A stretch of DNA of 64,000 nucleotides from Apostichopus japonicus (lineage: Eukaryota > Echinodermata > Holothuroidea > Aspidochirotida > Stichopodidae), in contig NC_092577.1 of the NCBI RefSeq assembly GCF_037975245.1, forward strand, positions 31,339,398 to 31,403,397, in the 5' to 3' direction. Positions 11,816 to 26,100 of the stretch are shown one piece after another; the stretch's first letter is position 1; each line of letters starts with the position of its first letter. The notes under the pieces were generated by a model. That model saw only the letters and a program-made list of their open reading frames with translations. It was not told the DNA's origin and did not search any database. The position numbers were made by a program, and so were the translations under genes.

Positions 11816-13954
11816 GACTATAAAATGAGATTGCTTTCTTGGTTTGCATTACATGATACACATTTAATGTCCAGTCGTTGACCATAATATATCTGCACTC
11901 TAAAGACCCTTTTAGCATATAAAGCATATTAATTAAATTACAAAACAACCTTCAGTTATTTTAAAACTGCTTCCTTGCATTTTGTTTTTTGAAGTTTCAT
12001 GTTTGCCATAAAATTATTTCTAAAGAGATGTTTTACTTGTGTTGAATTATCAAGTTCCAGTCAATAATGATAATATGTCGATGATATAATGCATCAAATG
12101 AAAGCATGACGCATGTTAACAAAGGTTGTTCTCAAACAAAAACAAAAAACACTTACATCAAAGCCATTTCTAATTATGGCTTTCATAAAAACTTAGCTTT
12201 TCTTGTTCAAACAAAAAAATAAGCCTTTTAATTACATAGTTTGCATGAAATGAAGTTTTTTTTATCGCATGTTTTGTACATCACCATATTATCAAAAAGT
12301 AAGGCTAGAGTAGTAAATGAAAAGAAAAAGAGAAAAAGATGAGCTTTTTTAGAGTTGAAATAAAGGTTCATGCAGACCATGATTTTTCTCTCCAGATAAT
12401 GAGAGCTATAATGATATGCATGATGTCAAAGGTCACTTGAGAATAATCGCATATCATAAAATGTCATTTAATGGACACAAGTGATGTCACACATTACAAA
12501 TATCATCAGAACATTAACACTCGTGTGGTAACTGAATTTCGTTTTATTTCCTCTTACACTTTATTTAATTAAATTTTTTATTGGCGCTTTTATTTTATTG
12601 GCATTGTTAATTTTTTTGGCGACATTTTTGCTTTTACTCTCACCTCCTACGTTAGTATGAGATTTTTCTCTTGAAGAGGTCAAAGGTTGCTGCTTACTGG
12701 AGGACACGTATCTGGTAAAGGTCAATGCTCTGCAAATAATTCATAGTAACTAGGGGAGGGATAAGGTCAAAGGTCCTGATTTGTCTACGTTGACACAGTG
12801 TCCTTCCTGAAAATGCCAATTGTTGTATCGTTGAAGTCCTCTCATGGTTAAGCAACAAGTCCAGAAAGATGAATAAAATGGATGTAAAAAACATGGGTGA
12901 GACAATGTTGCCTATAGAGACTGGTCGACCTCCAAATTTAATATGGTGGACATTAATGAAATAGATTGATGTAAAGACACAAACATCCAACTAAGATACT
13001 GTACTGTAAACATGGTGAGGTCGATTTGTTCACAAAAGAAGAAAGAAACAAAACCAAAACGCAGTCACAATTGTGGTCAAGTATTAGACGAAATAATCGT
13101 GGTGACACAATTTTTTCTAGAATACAGTTACACACTTTTTCTTAATAAATATTCTGAAGTGGTATAATATAGCTGCTCCAGGCATCACAAGATGCCCTAC
13201 CCCCCCCCCCCCCCAAAAAAAACAGAACAAAATGAGTTGAGAAACGTAGGGAAGAATTATTGAGATGGGTGAGAACACGTTCAATATTATCCTCATCAAG
13301 AGATGTATCATTTTTGGCAAATTGAGAATTCTGTTTGTTTTATTATTTACTTTAACATCTAATTCCTCCCATCTTTATGATTGAGGGGGGAGGGGGGGAG
13401 GAGAAAAAGGGTCGGGTTGGGATAGGTACCTGGAGGAATTAAAGACAGGGTGGCCTGGTTTCGTTAAAATACAATACTGTGTGACCAACCCTCTTTGAGA
13501 ATCCACTGCTTTGTAAAAAAAGGGACGGGTGGGGTGGGGGTTGGGGTAGGGTAAACTTATGCCTATCAACTATTGGCAGGAAAATTCACACTGGCTTTAC
13601 TTTCTCAGACCAGTTTACACTGCTAAGATGGGGGTGAAAAAAACGAATTCTGATCACTGAGAACTAACCCGAATCACCGATTAGGAAAACTCACTGCAGA
13701 ATTTGTTGTTTCCCTTCTTTGATGTCGTTTTGCAATCATGCAGTGGAAGTTTTCATATTCTGCCATCAAGCAGTGTCTCCCTTCAAGCACCACTATTGCA
13801 ATTTTTTCTTCCTTCTTTTCTTTCACTATTAACATAGACAGATCAGCCTTGAGCTTTTCTCATTGATTTTCCTTTCAGCAGCAGCAGCAGTGATGACCGT
13901 CTTAAAAGGGTCGTGGTGGGATGGGAAGGGCGAGCGGGGGGGTGGGTCGTTGTG

Positions 13955-14105
13955 TTATATCGGCGATAGGTATCTCTTCTGGTTTTCTGTCAGCTCGGGA
14001 TGCCAGAAGTCGACGATCAAAACCAGACGGTAAGTCTCGGCTTCTTGCCAGACTTCGTGCTCAAAGGAGTCGTCAAAGATTAAAACTTTTCCTTCTTCCC
14101 AGGTT
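13955..14105 (-). CDS. ASPH: ASPH exon 14 (second iron ligand, stop)
   Basis: The acceptor is CCACATTCACAG. It encodes TWEEGKVLIFDDSFEHEVWQ and then YRLVLIVDFWHPEL, ending YLSPI and TAA at 13955-13957. The His of FEHEVW is the second iron ligand, and the Arg ten residues later is the expected 2-oxoglutarate carboxylate ligand. The fit to the family C-terminus (VWHPELTPQQRRSLPAI in human) is close. Confidence 0.97.
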
Positions 14106-17100
14106 CTGTGAATGTGGATAAAAGAGGAGACATAATGATCGTCATGAATATGCAAACACAATGACCTCATGAATATGCAAACACAATGACTGTTAAGAAT
14201 GCCAAGTAAACTTTTACTTGCGATCAACTGACAAGCTCTAGAGGCTATTAGCCGGTCCGAGAAATGCTCGTCTTTGCTAGCATTCCCTGTAGGTTCTCAT
14301 TACAAAGTCAGCCTTTCCTGTTAGTGATATTACATCAACAACAAACATGGGACTAGACAACTGCAAGTAATTATAAAAAAGATGAAAGGATTCTAACTAG
14401 CAACCTCAAAGTTAAAAGCCTTGCGACCTATCAAGCCATTAGTTGGTCGCGATCCCTACATTCACAGCCATTTCCATTTCTTTGCTAATATTGCTACGGG
14501 TAGGGTACACATTTATGTTGCCTTTACCTTGTCTCTAAGAAATTATTGTCTAGAACAAGATTCTAACTAGCAACCTCAAGCTTAAAAGCCCTGCGCTCTA
14601 CTGACCTACCAAGCCATTAGTTGGTCGCGATCCCTACATAAACAGCCACTCCTTTGCTAATATTGCTATGGGTAAGGTAGAAGTTTATGTTGCCTTTACC
14701 TGGTCTCATTCACTACTCGTATTCTGGATCCACCTGGCACGACCAGACCGAGATGGGATCGTAGCCGACAGTTAGTCGGTCCTGTATGGGGCCAAACATG
14801 GGTGCCTGGATGCATCACTGAAAATTTCACCTGGAATGAGAAATGAGTGAATAGTAAATTTTAGAAGTTTAAATGCATCAAACATAACAATGTTCTCTTA
14901 ACATAACATTTACATGCGATATTAGATGGAGAGGTCAAGATAAAAATACCCAAAAGCAAAAAAGTGCGAGCTATCGCAAAGACATACATTTTGGGGGGTA
15001 TTATTATATAGAATCTGAAGCTTCGTAATGTACAACAAGTGGGATGGGTGTACATTTACTTTAAGATGCTAGCAGCACAAACGATTTTACTCTGTGGATT
15101 AGTTCTAAACCCTTGGCCGATGTGATTTCCTCGTATTACATCTTTCATTTGCATAAATTATAGACATTTTCGTTGAGGCTGCATACATTAAAAATCCAGA
15201 GCCTTTATTTGTTTTACCCATCGATCCAATAGACTCAATAAATCAATAAATTCAATGTGTATTCTCCGCTGCTCATTATTATCTAGTTTTGAACAAACCA
15301 CTCCAAACTAGAAAGATTTTGTGTCCCACAAAATCAGTTTTAATATTTCTGTTCTTGCTTCATTTTGCAAACCTTGGGAGATTTTATAACAAATTTCTTT
15401 ATTTTCTGATACAAATGTGTTAATGGACTAAAAATGATGGATTCTATTATTTCGGAGTTATCTCCCCTCTAACAGTCAGATATGATATCACCAAACTGTG
15501 ACAAATCTGACACGAAAGCCATCTTTGGGTTTTATTTCCCCAAAAACTCAGTGTTTGCATGACTTTACCAGGGATGAGCCTGGGGTAAAACAAAAATCAC
15601 AGAACTTTGCAAAAATTGCGGTATAGGCTCCAGTTTGCATATGCTACAGTGTGTTAGGATAAAAGTTTTTGTCCCCTTGCAGGCTATCCTTAGGTAATGA
15701 AAATCATGCGAACGACGGATCAAAAGATACAACGCTGTTGCTAGAATTCACAGAAATTGAGAGGTGTAAATCTCGGAAGTAGAAGAGAAATCACAGATAT
15801 TCCGCGAATTCGCGGAAAAAGCTCATGCCTGCTTTACAGTAACAATACATCCCACATAGGACTGTTAGAAAGTTTAAAATGTCAGCTGAAGTTTAAGGAT
15901 ACTTGACAATTGAGGTGAAGAACCCTGGTTTCTGTTTCCTCTGATTTATAATTGGTATTTAATTAGCTAGATGACTAAGATGCAAGAAAAGCCCCGGTTT
16001 CTGTTACCTCTGATTGATAATTGGCATTTCATTAGCTAGATGACTAAGAAGCAAGAAAAAAACCTGGTTTTCTGTTACCTCTGATTGATAATTGGCGTTT
16101 AATTAGTTAGATGACTAAGAAGCAAGAAAAACCATGGTTTTTGTTACTTCTGATTTATAATGGTGTTTAATTAGTTAGATGACTAAGATGCAAGAAAAGC
16201 CCCGGTTTCTGTTACCTCTGATTTATAATTGGTGTTTAAATAGCTAGATAACTAAGAAGCAAGAAAAAACCTAAAACCATATAACTCCCATTACTCAAAA
16301 ATATGATTGCTCATCCAATACTTTTCTACAACTCCAACCACCCCTTCTACCCCCTCCCAACCCCCCCTTCTCTCCAGCTTACCTGGCCTCTCTTGCACCC
16401 AGCTGAATCTGGGATTGAATCAATTATCTCACAGGTCTTCGGTGTCCTTGAACAGCCCTTCTGATCCTTTGTACCTGTAACAGGAAGGAAACCCAAAGCA
16501 ATGTGGTCACACTGGATTTTATGACGACCACATATCGTATATTTCAATTTACAAGAGAGAGATACTTGTGTAACTTGGATATCGATAAACAAATCAAATA
16601 AATCTTTTCATCTGAGATAAAATTCCGGTCAATTCATCATGCATGATGATTCTGAGGTGACCTGTAACGATATTGTGTCTGGCAGCATAACAATGCTACA
16701 TAATCTGGTTCATTTCCATATCACGCAATGACACAACAGTTTTCTAACATTTCGCCTTGTTCAAGTCTCTGCATTTGTTTTGTAATCTAGCTTTTTGACA
16801 TATTTTTGTTCCAACCTATTTTTTGTTGTTGCATTGTGATAATGATGCTGATAGTCTATATGGGGATTGTGCAGCCTTGTTGTAACAAGTTACAACCCAA
16901 AGTCATTCAATGCATAAAAGATAGTTATTCAAATGGAATTTTTGTCGATGTTTCACGAAAAGAGTTGGTACGGTTACTCTATTCTCTGTCTCGACTCCAG
17001 TTGGGAAATATTACAGATCGTGGCTCAACTTTGACCTTGAATATGAAGCGATTTCCTTCCAACTCTGGGGAATGGGTTCGGATACTGACAATGACAGCCG

Positions 17101-20100
17101 CTCACCTCTCATGTATAACATGTATTGCTTCCAATCCCCTGTATCTTGTAAACTCTCCTCTTCTGCCTCAAACAGCTTGGTTTCTTTATTCATGAGAGCT
17201 AAAGCTTCTTTTTGAATTACCTTCCAGTTATCCTCTAATTTCTACAAAAATTTGTACAAACACAGAAAGAAAGAAAGAGACAGAAAAAAATCTGATTGAA
17301 AATATCTAATAATTGTTATTATGAAGCCAACATGAGCTCTACAAGTCTGTCCATTGTGAGAGATTATGAGATAGATAAGGTGACCTCCCCTGGCCCAACA
17401 TGACCTTTGACCTCCGAATATAAACATCCACTTTCAACACAGTTTTGTCAGCAAAATTATTCCACTCCCTCGCTAGGAAATGTCCGGAGGAAACGTTCTT
17501 CTTGGGAAGGATATGTCCGTGAAGGAAGTGTGTTCTTCTGTTCATGGAAATACGATTTCCATCGGATATATCCTTAAAACGAAGGTCAAAAGCAGTGATA
17601 TCAATTGGATGGTGTTGTCTTTCCAAATGTTTGTGTCCATTGCACCACCTTAGAACCCATTTCCTTCAACAGGAGATCCTGAAAGGGTTATTCCGGTGGT
17701 TTAAATTCATCTCTTAACAAAAATTTTAATGTCCGTGTTAATGTTGACACACAAAATTCTAGTGATTTCCCTCAGGTCTTAGGGTCAAGGAGCTGAAAGT
17801 CTGTCCTAAAAATGTACTGTACATTATCTTGATGAAAATATTGTTGCAGACCTGTCAATACTCCTAGTTTTGTTCATATTGAGATGCACCCCAAAATTTT
17901 GAAATAAAAAAATAGCTGCAAAATCTTGAAGAAACAAAACATCAAGTAAAAATTTGGTTTTTCAGCATCATTTTCTTCGCAATCAAACCTGCTTATTAAG
18001 TCCATCATGCCCATGTCTGCCGCTTTAACCTATCCATAGAGGTCAACGTATCACGTTTGGTTTAAAATGAGTCAACTTTAGAAAGATTGTCTCGTAGACG
18101 GCATGATGGAATTCACCAAAAAATTTCGGAAGGACGCTTATCAAATGTTCCTCTATCATCGGTCAAAACTTAATGTTCACCTTGACTCCCCTATAAAGTG
18201 AAAGGGGGAGGGGCAGTGCAAGGGGGGGGGATGGGAAACGCATTTACATCATAGGTGGACTGTAGAGATCCACATTAATATATTTTTACTCTACTGACCT
18301 TTACAGCCGATTCAATCTTGGCTTCCTTGGCAGTCCACCACGGCTGCCCGTGCAAGTTGTCCACGTTGTACAGTGACCTCTGCATCGCTGACCTGAACAA
18401 GCCTCTCTGAGCCGCATCCTCGTATACTCTGTAAGCCTGAGAAATAAAAATTAAAAATAGGAAAATATCAAAGTGTCATCCGACGTTAAAATTGACCGCC
18501 GATTGCCCCGGGATGAAACCGACCAGACCCGACTTGACTGTTGTGACCTAGATTTTAGACTCAAGACCTTTTTTTTCTCTGTCAACTATTATCTCCCTAT
18601 GATTGCTAACATCTGTTACAAACACACGCTGCAGAATGCTACTCGGGGAAATGCTACATGTTGAGTTCCCTTGCCCCTCCCCCACCATGTTTTGACATTG
18701 ATACTCCTTACTCTAGGTTACGGCCAATCAAATCATTGCTTCTTTACCAATGCGATGGTGTAAGTAGAGGATTCTGTACGCACCCCAAGAAGGATCCTGC
18801 ATGCACCGATGAAGCATTTGCCAAATGTAATAAGGAAGGGTCTAACCCTGTGGTAAATACCATAGTCACTATTACCAAGACAATTACAGTACTACAAAAG
18901 ATGGAACATGTCACAGTGCTATAATATTAAATCAATTTACAAACCCCTACCCCTCCCCTCCCCCTCTCCATACACACCCTGTGAACCCACAAAACACACG
19001 GTGTGGAATTGTTATTCACCTCGTTTATTCTTCCTGTTCTCTGATAAGCATCTCCGAGATGAAAGAAGTATTTTCCTTCCGAGGTTCCTTCCTCTTTGGA
19101 AGCGAGCCCTTCCTCCAGAAGTTGAATCGCTTCGTCAAAATTGCCCTCTCTCTTCACGATGAATCCGAGGTGAACTTTAGCAAAGCCATCGTTAGGAGCG
19201 ACTTTTAAAACCTGTAAAACAGGTGAGAGTTGTTTGTTATTCAACACAATAGATTTGCTCAAAATAATTTCCCTTAAAATGATTTTTGGGGTTTTCTTAG
19301 TTTTGGTATAGTTGTAGTGTGTGCATCACAGAAGTAACGATAAAAGAAACAAGTGACAGTGTATAGGTATGATATAGAATGGATTTGTTGATATAATTTT
19401 GAACTGAGCATTATTAGTCCAACAACCCAACATGAGCTAAAATAGGTAAAAAACCAGTTATAAGCTATTTTCACCCTCCCCCCACATGAATATCTGGCTG
19501 TCAAGTTTCGGAAAAAAAAACATGCCTTCTAGGAAATTTATTTTTAATGAAGTGCTCGCAGTTTTGTAGGTTTTCTAACCCATACCTACTACATTTTTCA
19601 ATTTTGAAACGGGACAGGAACCGCTCCCAGAAACAGTCTCAAAAACCCTTCCCGAGTCAAAAAGAGGATACTTTATATGGCTGTGCACAAGCAGTATTAG
19701 TATTCCTACTTCCTAGGAAAAAGTTCCGATCAAATTAAGCAGATAATAAATCCACACAGAAAATGAACGATGTAGACACTTTGGGTGGTAGAATGAGAAG
19801 GAAGGTCATTGACTGGAGGGGTAAGGTCGTAGAGGGCGCACAGTGTTAAAAGGTTACCAGTTCATTCTAGACATGGTAGAACAAGAGTGCTAAGGTTGTG
19901 GGGAGACAGGTAAACCAGGAGCGAAGTAAATTGAATTGGTGTCCCATAACATTCTGTAACTACTTCAAAACAAAACTACCAGACATCTTTGAATTTGTGT
20001 AAGCATTTTGCATAGCACTTTGTTATTTGATAACAGATAAATTATGGCCAATCTAGTTGAGTTACCCCTTGTTACACATTTATAAATATATTTTAAAATA

Positions 20101-23100
20101 TGCTTTGTCAGTAATTATGGACTGTAACTACATCTTATTAGCAGGACTTAATTAAAGTTCTTTCTACAGTAGTGTAACTTCATGTTATGAGTAATTCCTG
20201 TCATAGAGCTATATCAAGCTAATTCTACCATTGAATCTGACAAAAGTATGTTATTTGTTGTGTTAATTAGGGGAAAACCCCCAAAGAGACCAACTGTGAC
20301 GGTTTATATTGGGTTTTGTTTAGGGGAATTTGAAGCAAACAATAGTTCATTGTTAAATAAGTGTTTATTTTCAAAAAACAAAGGAAATGTAGTGTTAACA
20401 TTCTGAAGCCATGTGCCAAGGTCAAAATAAATAGTTGATAAAGTTCATCCTACTTGTTCAAAGCAAGGCTTAGCTCTGTCATCTTGCCCCATGATGAGGT
20501 ATTGGACTCCTAGTTCTTTTCTGATCTTTAAATCTTCAGGAAACTCTTGAGAGAGACTCTGTAGAACATCAGCAGCTGCTCTAGTTTTACCTGTGGAGAA
20601 AGAACTCAATATGAATCTTTTCTGCAAATTTACACAAAAATTATAAATGCGTAAAAGTAAGTTGGCCTGACGTTTCGTTCCTATCAGGAACGTCAGGCCA
20701 ACTTACTTTTACACATTCTCTTAGACAGGCTCTCTAGTGGATAAGCAGTTTGCTTAACAGTTTTATTTTATTTATCCAATATTAGCAGGATAGAGCAGGA
20801 AGCATGATTTGATTCCTGATTTATTAATTGAAAACCAATCTGCTTTAGGATTGAATCATTATTACATAAGGTGCTGTGTTTGACTGGTAGCCTCCGCGAG
20901 TCTTTCCTCTCAAATCAAGTAGATTTAATATTGATATCACATATATCTGTTGACGCGTTCCTGTGGTGACTAGGACGAAAACTCAACTAAGTTGTCATGA
21001 CGAAGTTGTTTACCTGCAATTCTCCCTCCCAGTGTACTGTTACCAGCCATAGGGACTATACAACACATTTGCCAATATTTACAGGAGGGCAAGTTCAAGG
21101 TACGACTTGCTATTTCCTGTGTGAAGTGTAACATGGCAAACCTCGAGAGCAGCCTGGTCATGTTTGGCTGGCTCAATTTGCAATGTTTTGATCATGTTTG
21201 GACTCGTCCAAATGCTTCTGAAACTGGCTCGCGTGTCTCGAGTTTGCCAGTCGAATGAACCTATAGTGTGCCATCTAAAAATTCTTGTGCAATAAAAATA
21301 TTCATGTGCCACTGAAATATGCATGTTTCATTTGAATATGCATGTAATTTGAATATTCACGTACATTTGAATATGCATGTTTCATTTGAATATGCATGTT
21401 TCATTTGAATATGCGTGTCATTTGAATATCATTGTACCATTTGAATATTCACGTACCATTTTAATAGGCATGTCATTTGAATATTCACGTACCATTTTAA
21501 TATGCATGTGTCATTTGCATATGCATGTCATTTTAACTTTCATGTACAGTACTATTTCAATATTCATCAGCTAATCACACCAGCCTCTACACTGAAACTG
21601 AAATGAAAACGTGTCACTGTCAATCAATGATCACTTGAAGGCAGGTAAAAACAACTCACCCATGAAAGACATACGTTCAGCCCGTCTCCTCATTGCTGCC
21701 TTTTTAACTTCATCAGGGCAGTTCAGAGCATCCTTAACTTCACCATATGCAATAATGGCACTGTAAAGTGTACCCAACAGAAACAATACATCAATGATAT
21801 AGGCATGGAGGAATCTATACTGTAGGAAACCTTGAAAAATGTAGTGCAAACTTCATTTAAACTTCACGTTTCGTATTTTGGATATGACGTTGAGTTATTC
21901 TGACCGAGCAATTGTAATATTAAAATAATTACAAACCACTCAGTTTAAGAAACTGTTTTAAGACAACCGTTTACTGCTCCCTGGGTGTTGTGTATTAAAG
22001 CCATTTTAAAATATACCAAACCTGTTGTGTTTTAAAGACACGAGATCTTGCATTTGATGTTTACATGGCGCCTCACATTTTAAACACCATTTATGTTTTG
22101 TCTACAAAGGTGCATGTTAGTGCATCTAAGTTTATACTAAATAAATGATTGAAGTGACTCTGGTTGAGTTGTCAATAACGAAGATTATTTGATCACCTGA
22201 CTACAGTAGACAGACTGTACCTTTTAAGGAGTTCATTGCTGCGCTGTTCTTCGGCCAGCTGGTCGAGAGCCTGAGCCCGCCCGTATCGGGCCCTTGGGCT
22301 TAAAGGATGCTTCTGGATCAAGCCTTCAAATTTACGAAGTGCAGGCTCTGTCTTTTTCTGTGGATTTGAAAGCAAGGAAAACCCAATCATCTCACTGAAT
22401 TACAGTACAATGATTCACAATACCGTCTTATCAATCTCACATACACTATATCATTACAACTCACTTGATCAAGATACCAAAAACTCAAATACTCTTAACT
22501 CATTTAAAAGAAAACTCAAGCATTACCTTTTAAATAATAGTACAAACCACCCACGCTGAGTTGTTACATTGTCTCTTTGTATGGATTTGTTTATCCCTTT
22601 CTTCGCTTCCTCTTTATATTTATTCTCTGTTTTTCCTTATCTCTTTACTCTCTTTGTACTTTTGAAATATATATATTTTTTTTTAAGGGTCCAGACTCGA
22701 AAAGTCTCTACTTACTTCTGGTTCCTCCACTTCCATTATAGCATATTTTGTACTTTGTTTATTGTTATTTCATCATAATTTGAGTAAATTACTCTGTTAC
22801 TGTTTATATATATGGAAAGTGGAAAATAAACTTGAAACAATCGAAGTTTTAATCAAAGTTAAAGTTTTAAAGAGCTACAGAAACGCATACAGACAACTAT
22901 ACAGACAACTATTGCTAACTGAAACAAGGGGGTGGGGTGAGGGGGCAGGCTCATTTCTTGACTATAACAGGATGCCAGTAACCCCTCCCATTTGACGACC
23001 CCTCCCAAGCTGTGGTTTGGCACACAGGCTACAAATGATTTCGAATCGTTACCTTGATTTCGTACAAAGACATGAAATGCCACTGACCACAAGATTTGGA

Positions 23101-26100
23101 ATGTCGGAGTTAACTTTGCTAAAAGCTGTGTTAGCCAAAAATCCTACTGATAATGAATGCACCTGCTCGCCCCCGTCCATAAATGAAATTAGTTTCGTCA
23201 CGGTAGCCAAGGTAATCGGTTCCAAGGACAAAAATTGACATCAATCCCCTGAGTGATCATGTATACGTAAGGGTCGGGGTTGGATATGAAAAACAGGGAA
23301 GACATTCCCCACAGATTAGAGATTGGGGAACGTTTGATAAAAAGGAAAATATATTAAATGTGAAGCCAGACTCTGTGTTACCTGTTGCAGTAACTTTTCA
23401 GCTGCTACTATTTCCTTACTGATCTTCTGATCCTCGGCACTCATCAAGGGATCTCTCGTTTCAGCCTCCTCCTCCTCCTCGTCCTCCTTTGGTTCTGCTT
23501 TATCGAGTCCGCCTCTCCGAGCTGAACAGATCAAAAACGACTTCTAAAGTATATTTTATCCTACCAAAGGAATGACGCCTGATATGTATATGACAGCATT
23601 TTAAAAGCCTCAAGAGGAGAAATTTTTTCTTAGTTGATTTTTGATAATGTACCTACAATGGATACTGCTCAAAACTAACATTGACATTTGCCAAATTATT
23701 TCAAACCCGCCATTCCGCTCCTTTCCCCGATCCAAAACCCCACTTCATCTGTACCCCCATCCTTTCAACACATTTGTAGATAGCAATTCAAAAAAAAGTA
23801 GAACATGACTGAGAAATTCTTCACTGAGTGAGATTAGTAAACATACCAAATTTGCTTTTATGAAACCAATATCTTTCCACATGCCTCAAAATATAACAAA
23901 GAGGGATCCCCAGTTATGAGACTTTATGCATGCTGCTATGTCCTTACCAATAAGATCAGCTAAGAGGCTAATTAGAAAACTATACCAAGCATGCTTAAAA
24001 GGACATACAAAAACACAACCTCCCCCCCCCCTATGCCAATTCCTTGTACAGCATCTCTCAAGCCCACATCCCGCCAGGAAAGAAAACTATAAGAAACTGA
24101 TTTGCATTAGGAAATTCTGGTCACTTTAATATCAATTACTCTCTGTAAGTGCTTTCTTAATTTTCCGCTCGGAAACATCACTTTATCAAAAGAATAAATA
24201 TATCAATTTTTTTCTCATTTCCCTCTTCCCACTAGAATCGATCAAAAATGAGTCGAAACAATGTAATTTCACAATTTCCGAGAAAAAGTTCTCATCTTTT
24301 CCTCCTAACCTCTCTCTCTCTGTATAATAAAAGCAGGTTCCATTCCAAGTTAAATCCTTCAAGAGTGCTTTGGAAGCAAAACTTTACGAGTATATAAAGT
24401 CTATATAAAGCCAGCTTTGCATATATAACAGTTCTCCAAAGCAGTAACTTCAATCCTTCAGTAGTTTGTTAGTTCCAAGATGGATGTTATTGGTGTTAGT
24501 TTCAGAGTTTGTGCGACAGGTAACCACTATGGTGAAGTTAAGAGTTGAAGAAAGTTTCATGAGAAAGTGAAACCCATAGATGAGGAAGAAAGGTATGGTC
24601 AAGTTTCCCACATGATGTATTTATGATAATTGGTTTTGATGATTTTCACTTGCAAATATATATTTCATTTGGCCAATCAAAAAACAACAGTCTTCCAGTT
24701 CCACAGAGAATGTTTGATGAAGATGAGAAAACAAAAGTTGAAACAACATCCCAAAATATTTTGCAGAAAACTGTAGCTTGTCGGCGTGAAGCTGGACACG
24801 GCTGTTATACTGGCCATCCGCGTTGCTGGAACTGGTGTTAGTTCGTTATGCTTCCGACAGGGAGAAAAGAAAAGGACAGATAAAAATGTTGAATGGTTAA
24901 TGTATTAATGAATACCGCCACCTATGTCCCAGCTACGGCAGCAATTTGCCTCCCGATGGGTAGCTCAATTCCAGTTCAACCATGAAGGTATGTAACTTTA
25001 ATACACAGATCGAGAATATTTTCCAAGTTCTGAATTTCGCAAAATCTTTTGAGTACACAACCTCTGCGAACTTGAGGCTGTAATTACAGCAAGCGGCAAT
25101 TTTTTTGGTAGATTCATCGTTCAATGGTATGCAAATGACAATGGGTTCCAGGTTGTATGGTAAATGCAAATTAGACTACCATCACCAAACTTTCAACTCC
25201 CAGCAAGCTACAATACATGATTACATTTCTTTTTCACACTATACAAGTTATGTGCAGTTTTTACATGCAGGATTAGGATATTAAAATAAGTCTTGCTTTC
25301 TTTGAATTTTGTCTACTGATTTGGCGATATATAAGTCCCATTTATTACTATTATTATTATAATTATTGCTATGATCTGTTTGGTTCAAGAAACAGGCACG
25401 TTGTCAACATCAAGGTCCCTCTTATGAGCAATGATTCACACTACGTGGCATTTCTGTGTGCTCATGAATTTAATGTACAAGGTAGGACACATTAACCGGG
25501 CAAAAAAACGTGTCTGTTTTAAAAACACAATGACGTGTGCCAATAACCAATTACCGAACATAAAGGGAGTGAAAAACAAGATTGTGACGTAATTTTGATA
25601 CGATGCCCAAAGTACTGGGGAAAATATACCCAGCAAATAATTTAGTGTCCAAAAATTTTGTGTAGCCGTTTTGAGCAGCCATTTTGTCTCTTTATGAAAT
25701 ACAATGGCTCCCATGTATACACAAAAACTGCTATATACGTTTCCAGAAATTTGTACATGGCAATCTGTCAATTTTGCGATGCAATACCAGAATTATTTCC
25801 GGGTACACACTTTCATAATTGCTAAGTAGATCACAAACAAAACAACTGTGAGAACACAACTAAAAATTATACCAAGTGTAATAAAATGGCATTTTTAACA
25901 AGTTTGACTGACGAACTTGACAAATATTTTTTTTTTTTTTCTCACCAATCCGAGATCATTTATAGAACACACTGTTAATGATGTTATTTTTGTGGAGGAA
26001 CAAACAAGGAACAAAATGAGTATGTATGTCTGAAGGATGCTGCTTCTAACAAATTAATGATCATATTTAAAAAAAATTTCATGTTTTTCAAGCATGTTGA

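Larger units (their letters stand above)
4685..13954. other. Intergenic, no supportable gene
   Basis: About 9.3 kb lies between the convergent 3' ends of the NXPE-like gene (+) and ASPH (-). All open frames are short, lack recognisable domains, and mostly overlap low-complexity DNA. Contents are a palindrome (5048-5125), poly-G/C runs near 5217, 6109, 9676 and 13199, a (TA)n tract, a 37-bp repeat near 8.8 kb, and the 29-bp array at 10.3-11.8 kb. ASPH 3' untranslated sequence should lie just below 13955, but I could not place its polyadenylation site. Confidence 0.6.

Noticed and set aside
12694..13135. Minus-strand frames (98 and 60 residues) downstream of ASPH
   Set aside because: Unrelated frames without domain similarity; they could be part of the ASPH 3' untranslated region.
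14560..14620. Functional tRNA-Lys gene
   Set aside because: Only the D-arm end and anticodon arm are recognisable; the T-arm and acceptor stem are not complementary, so it is a relic.
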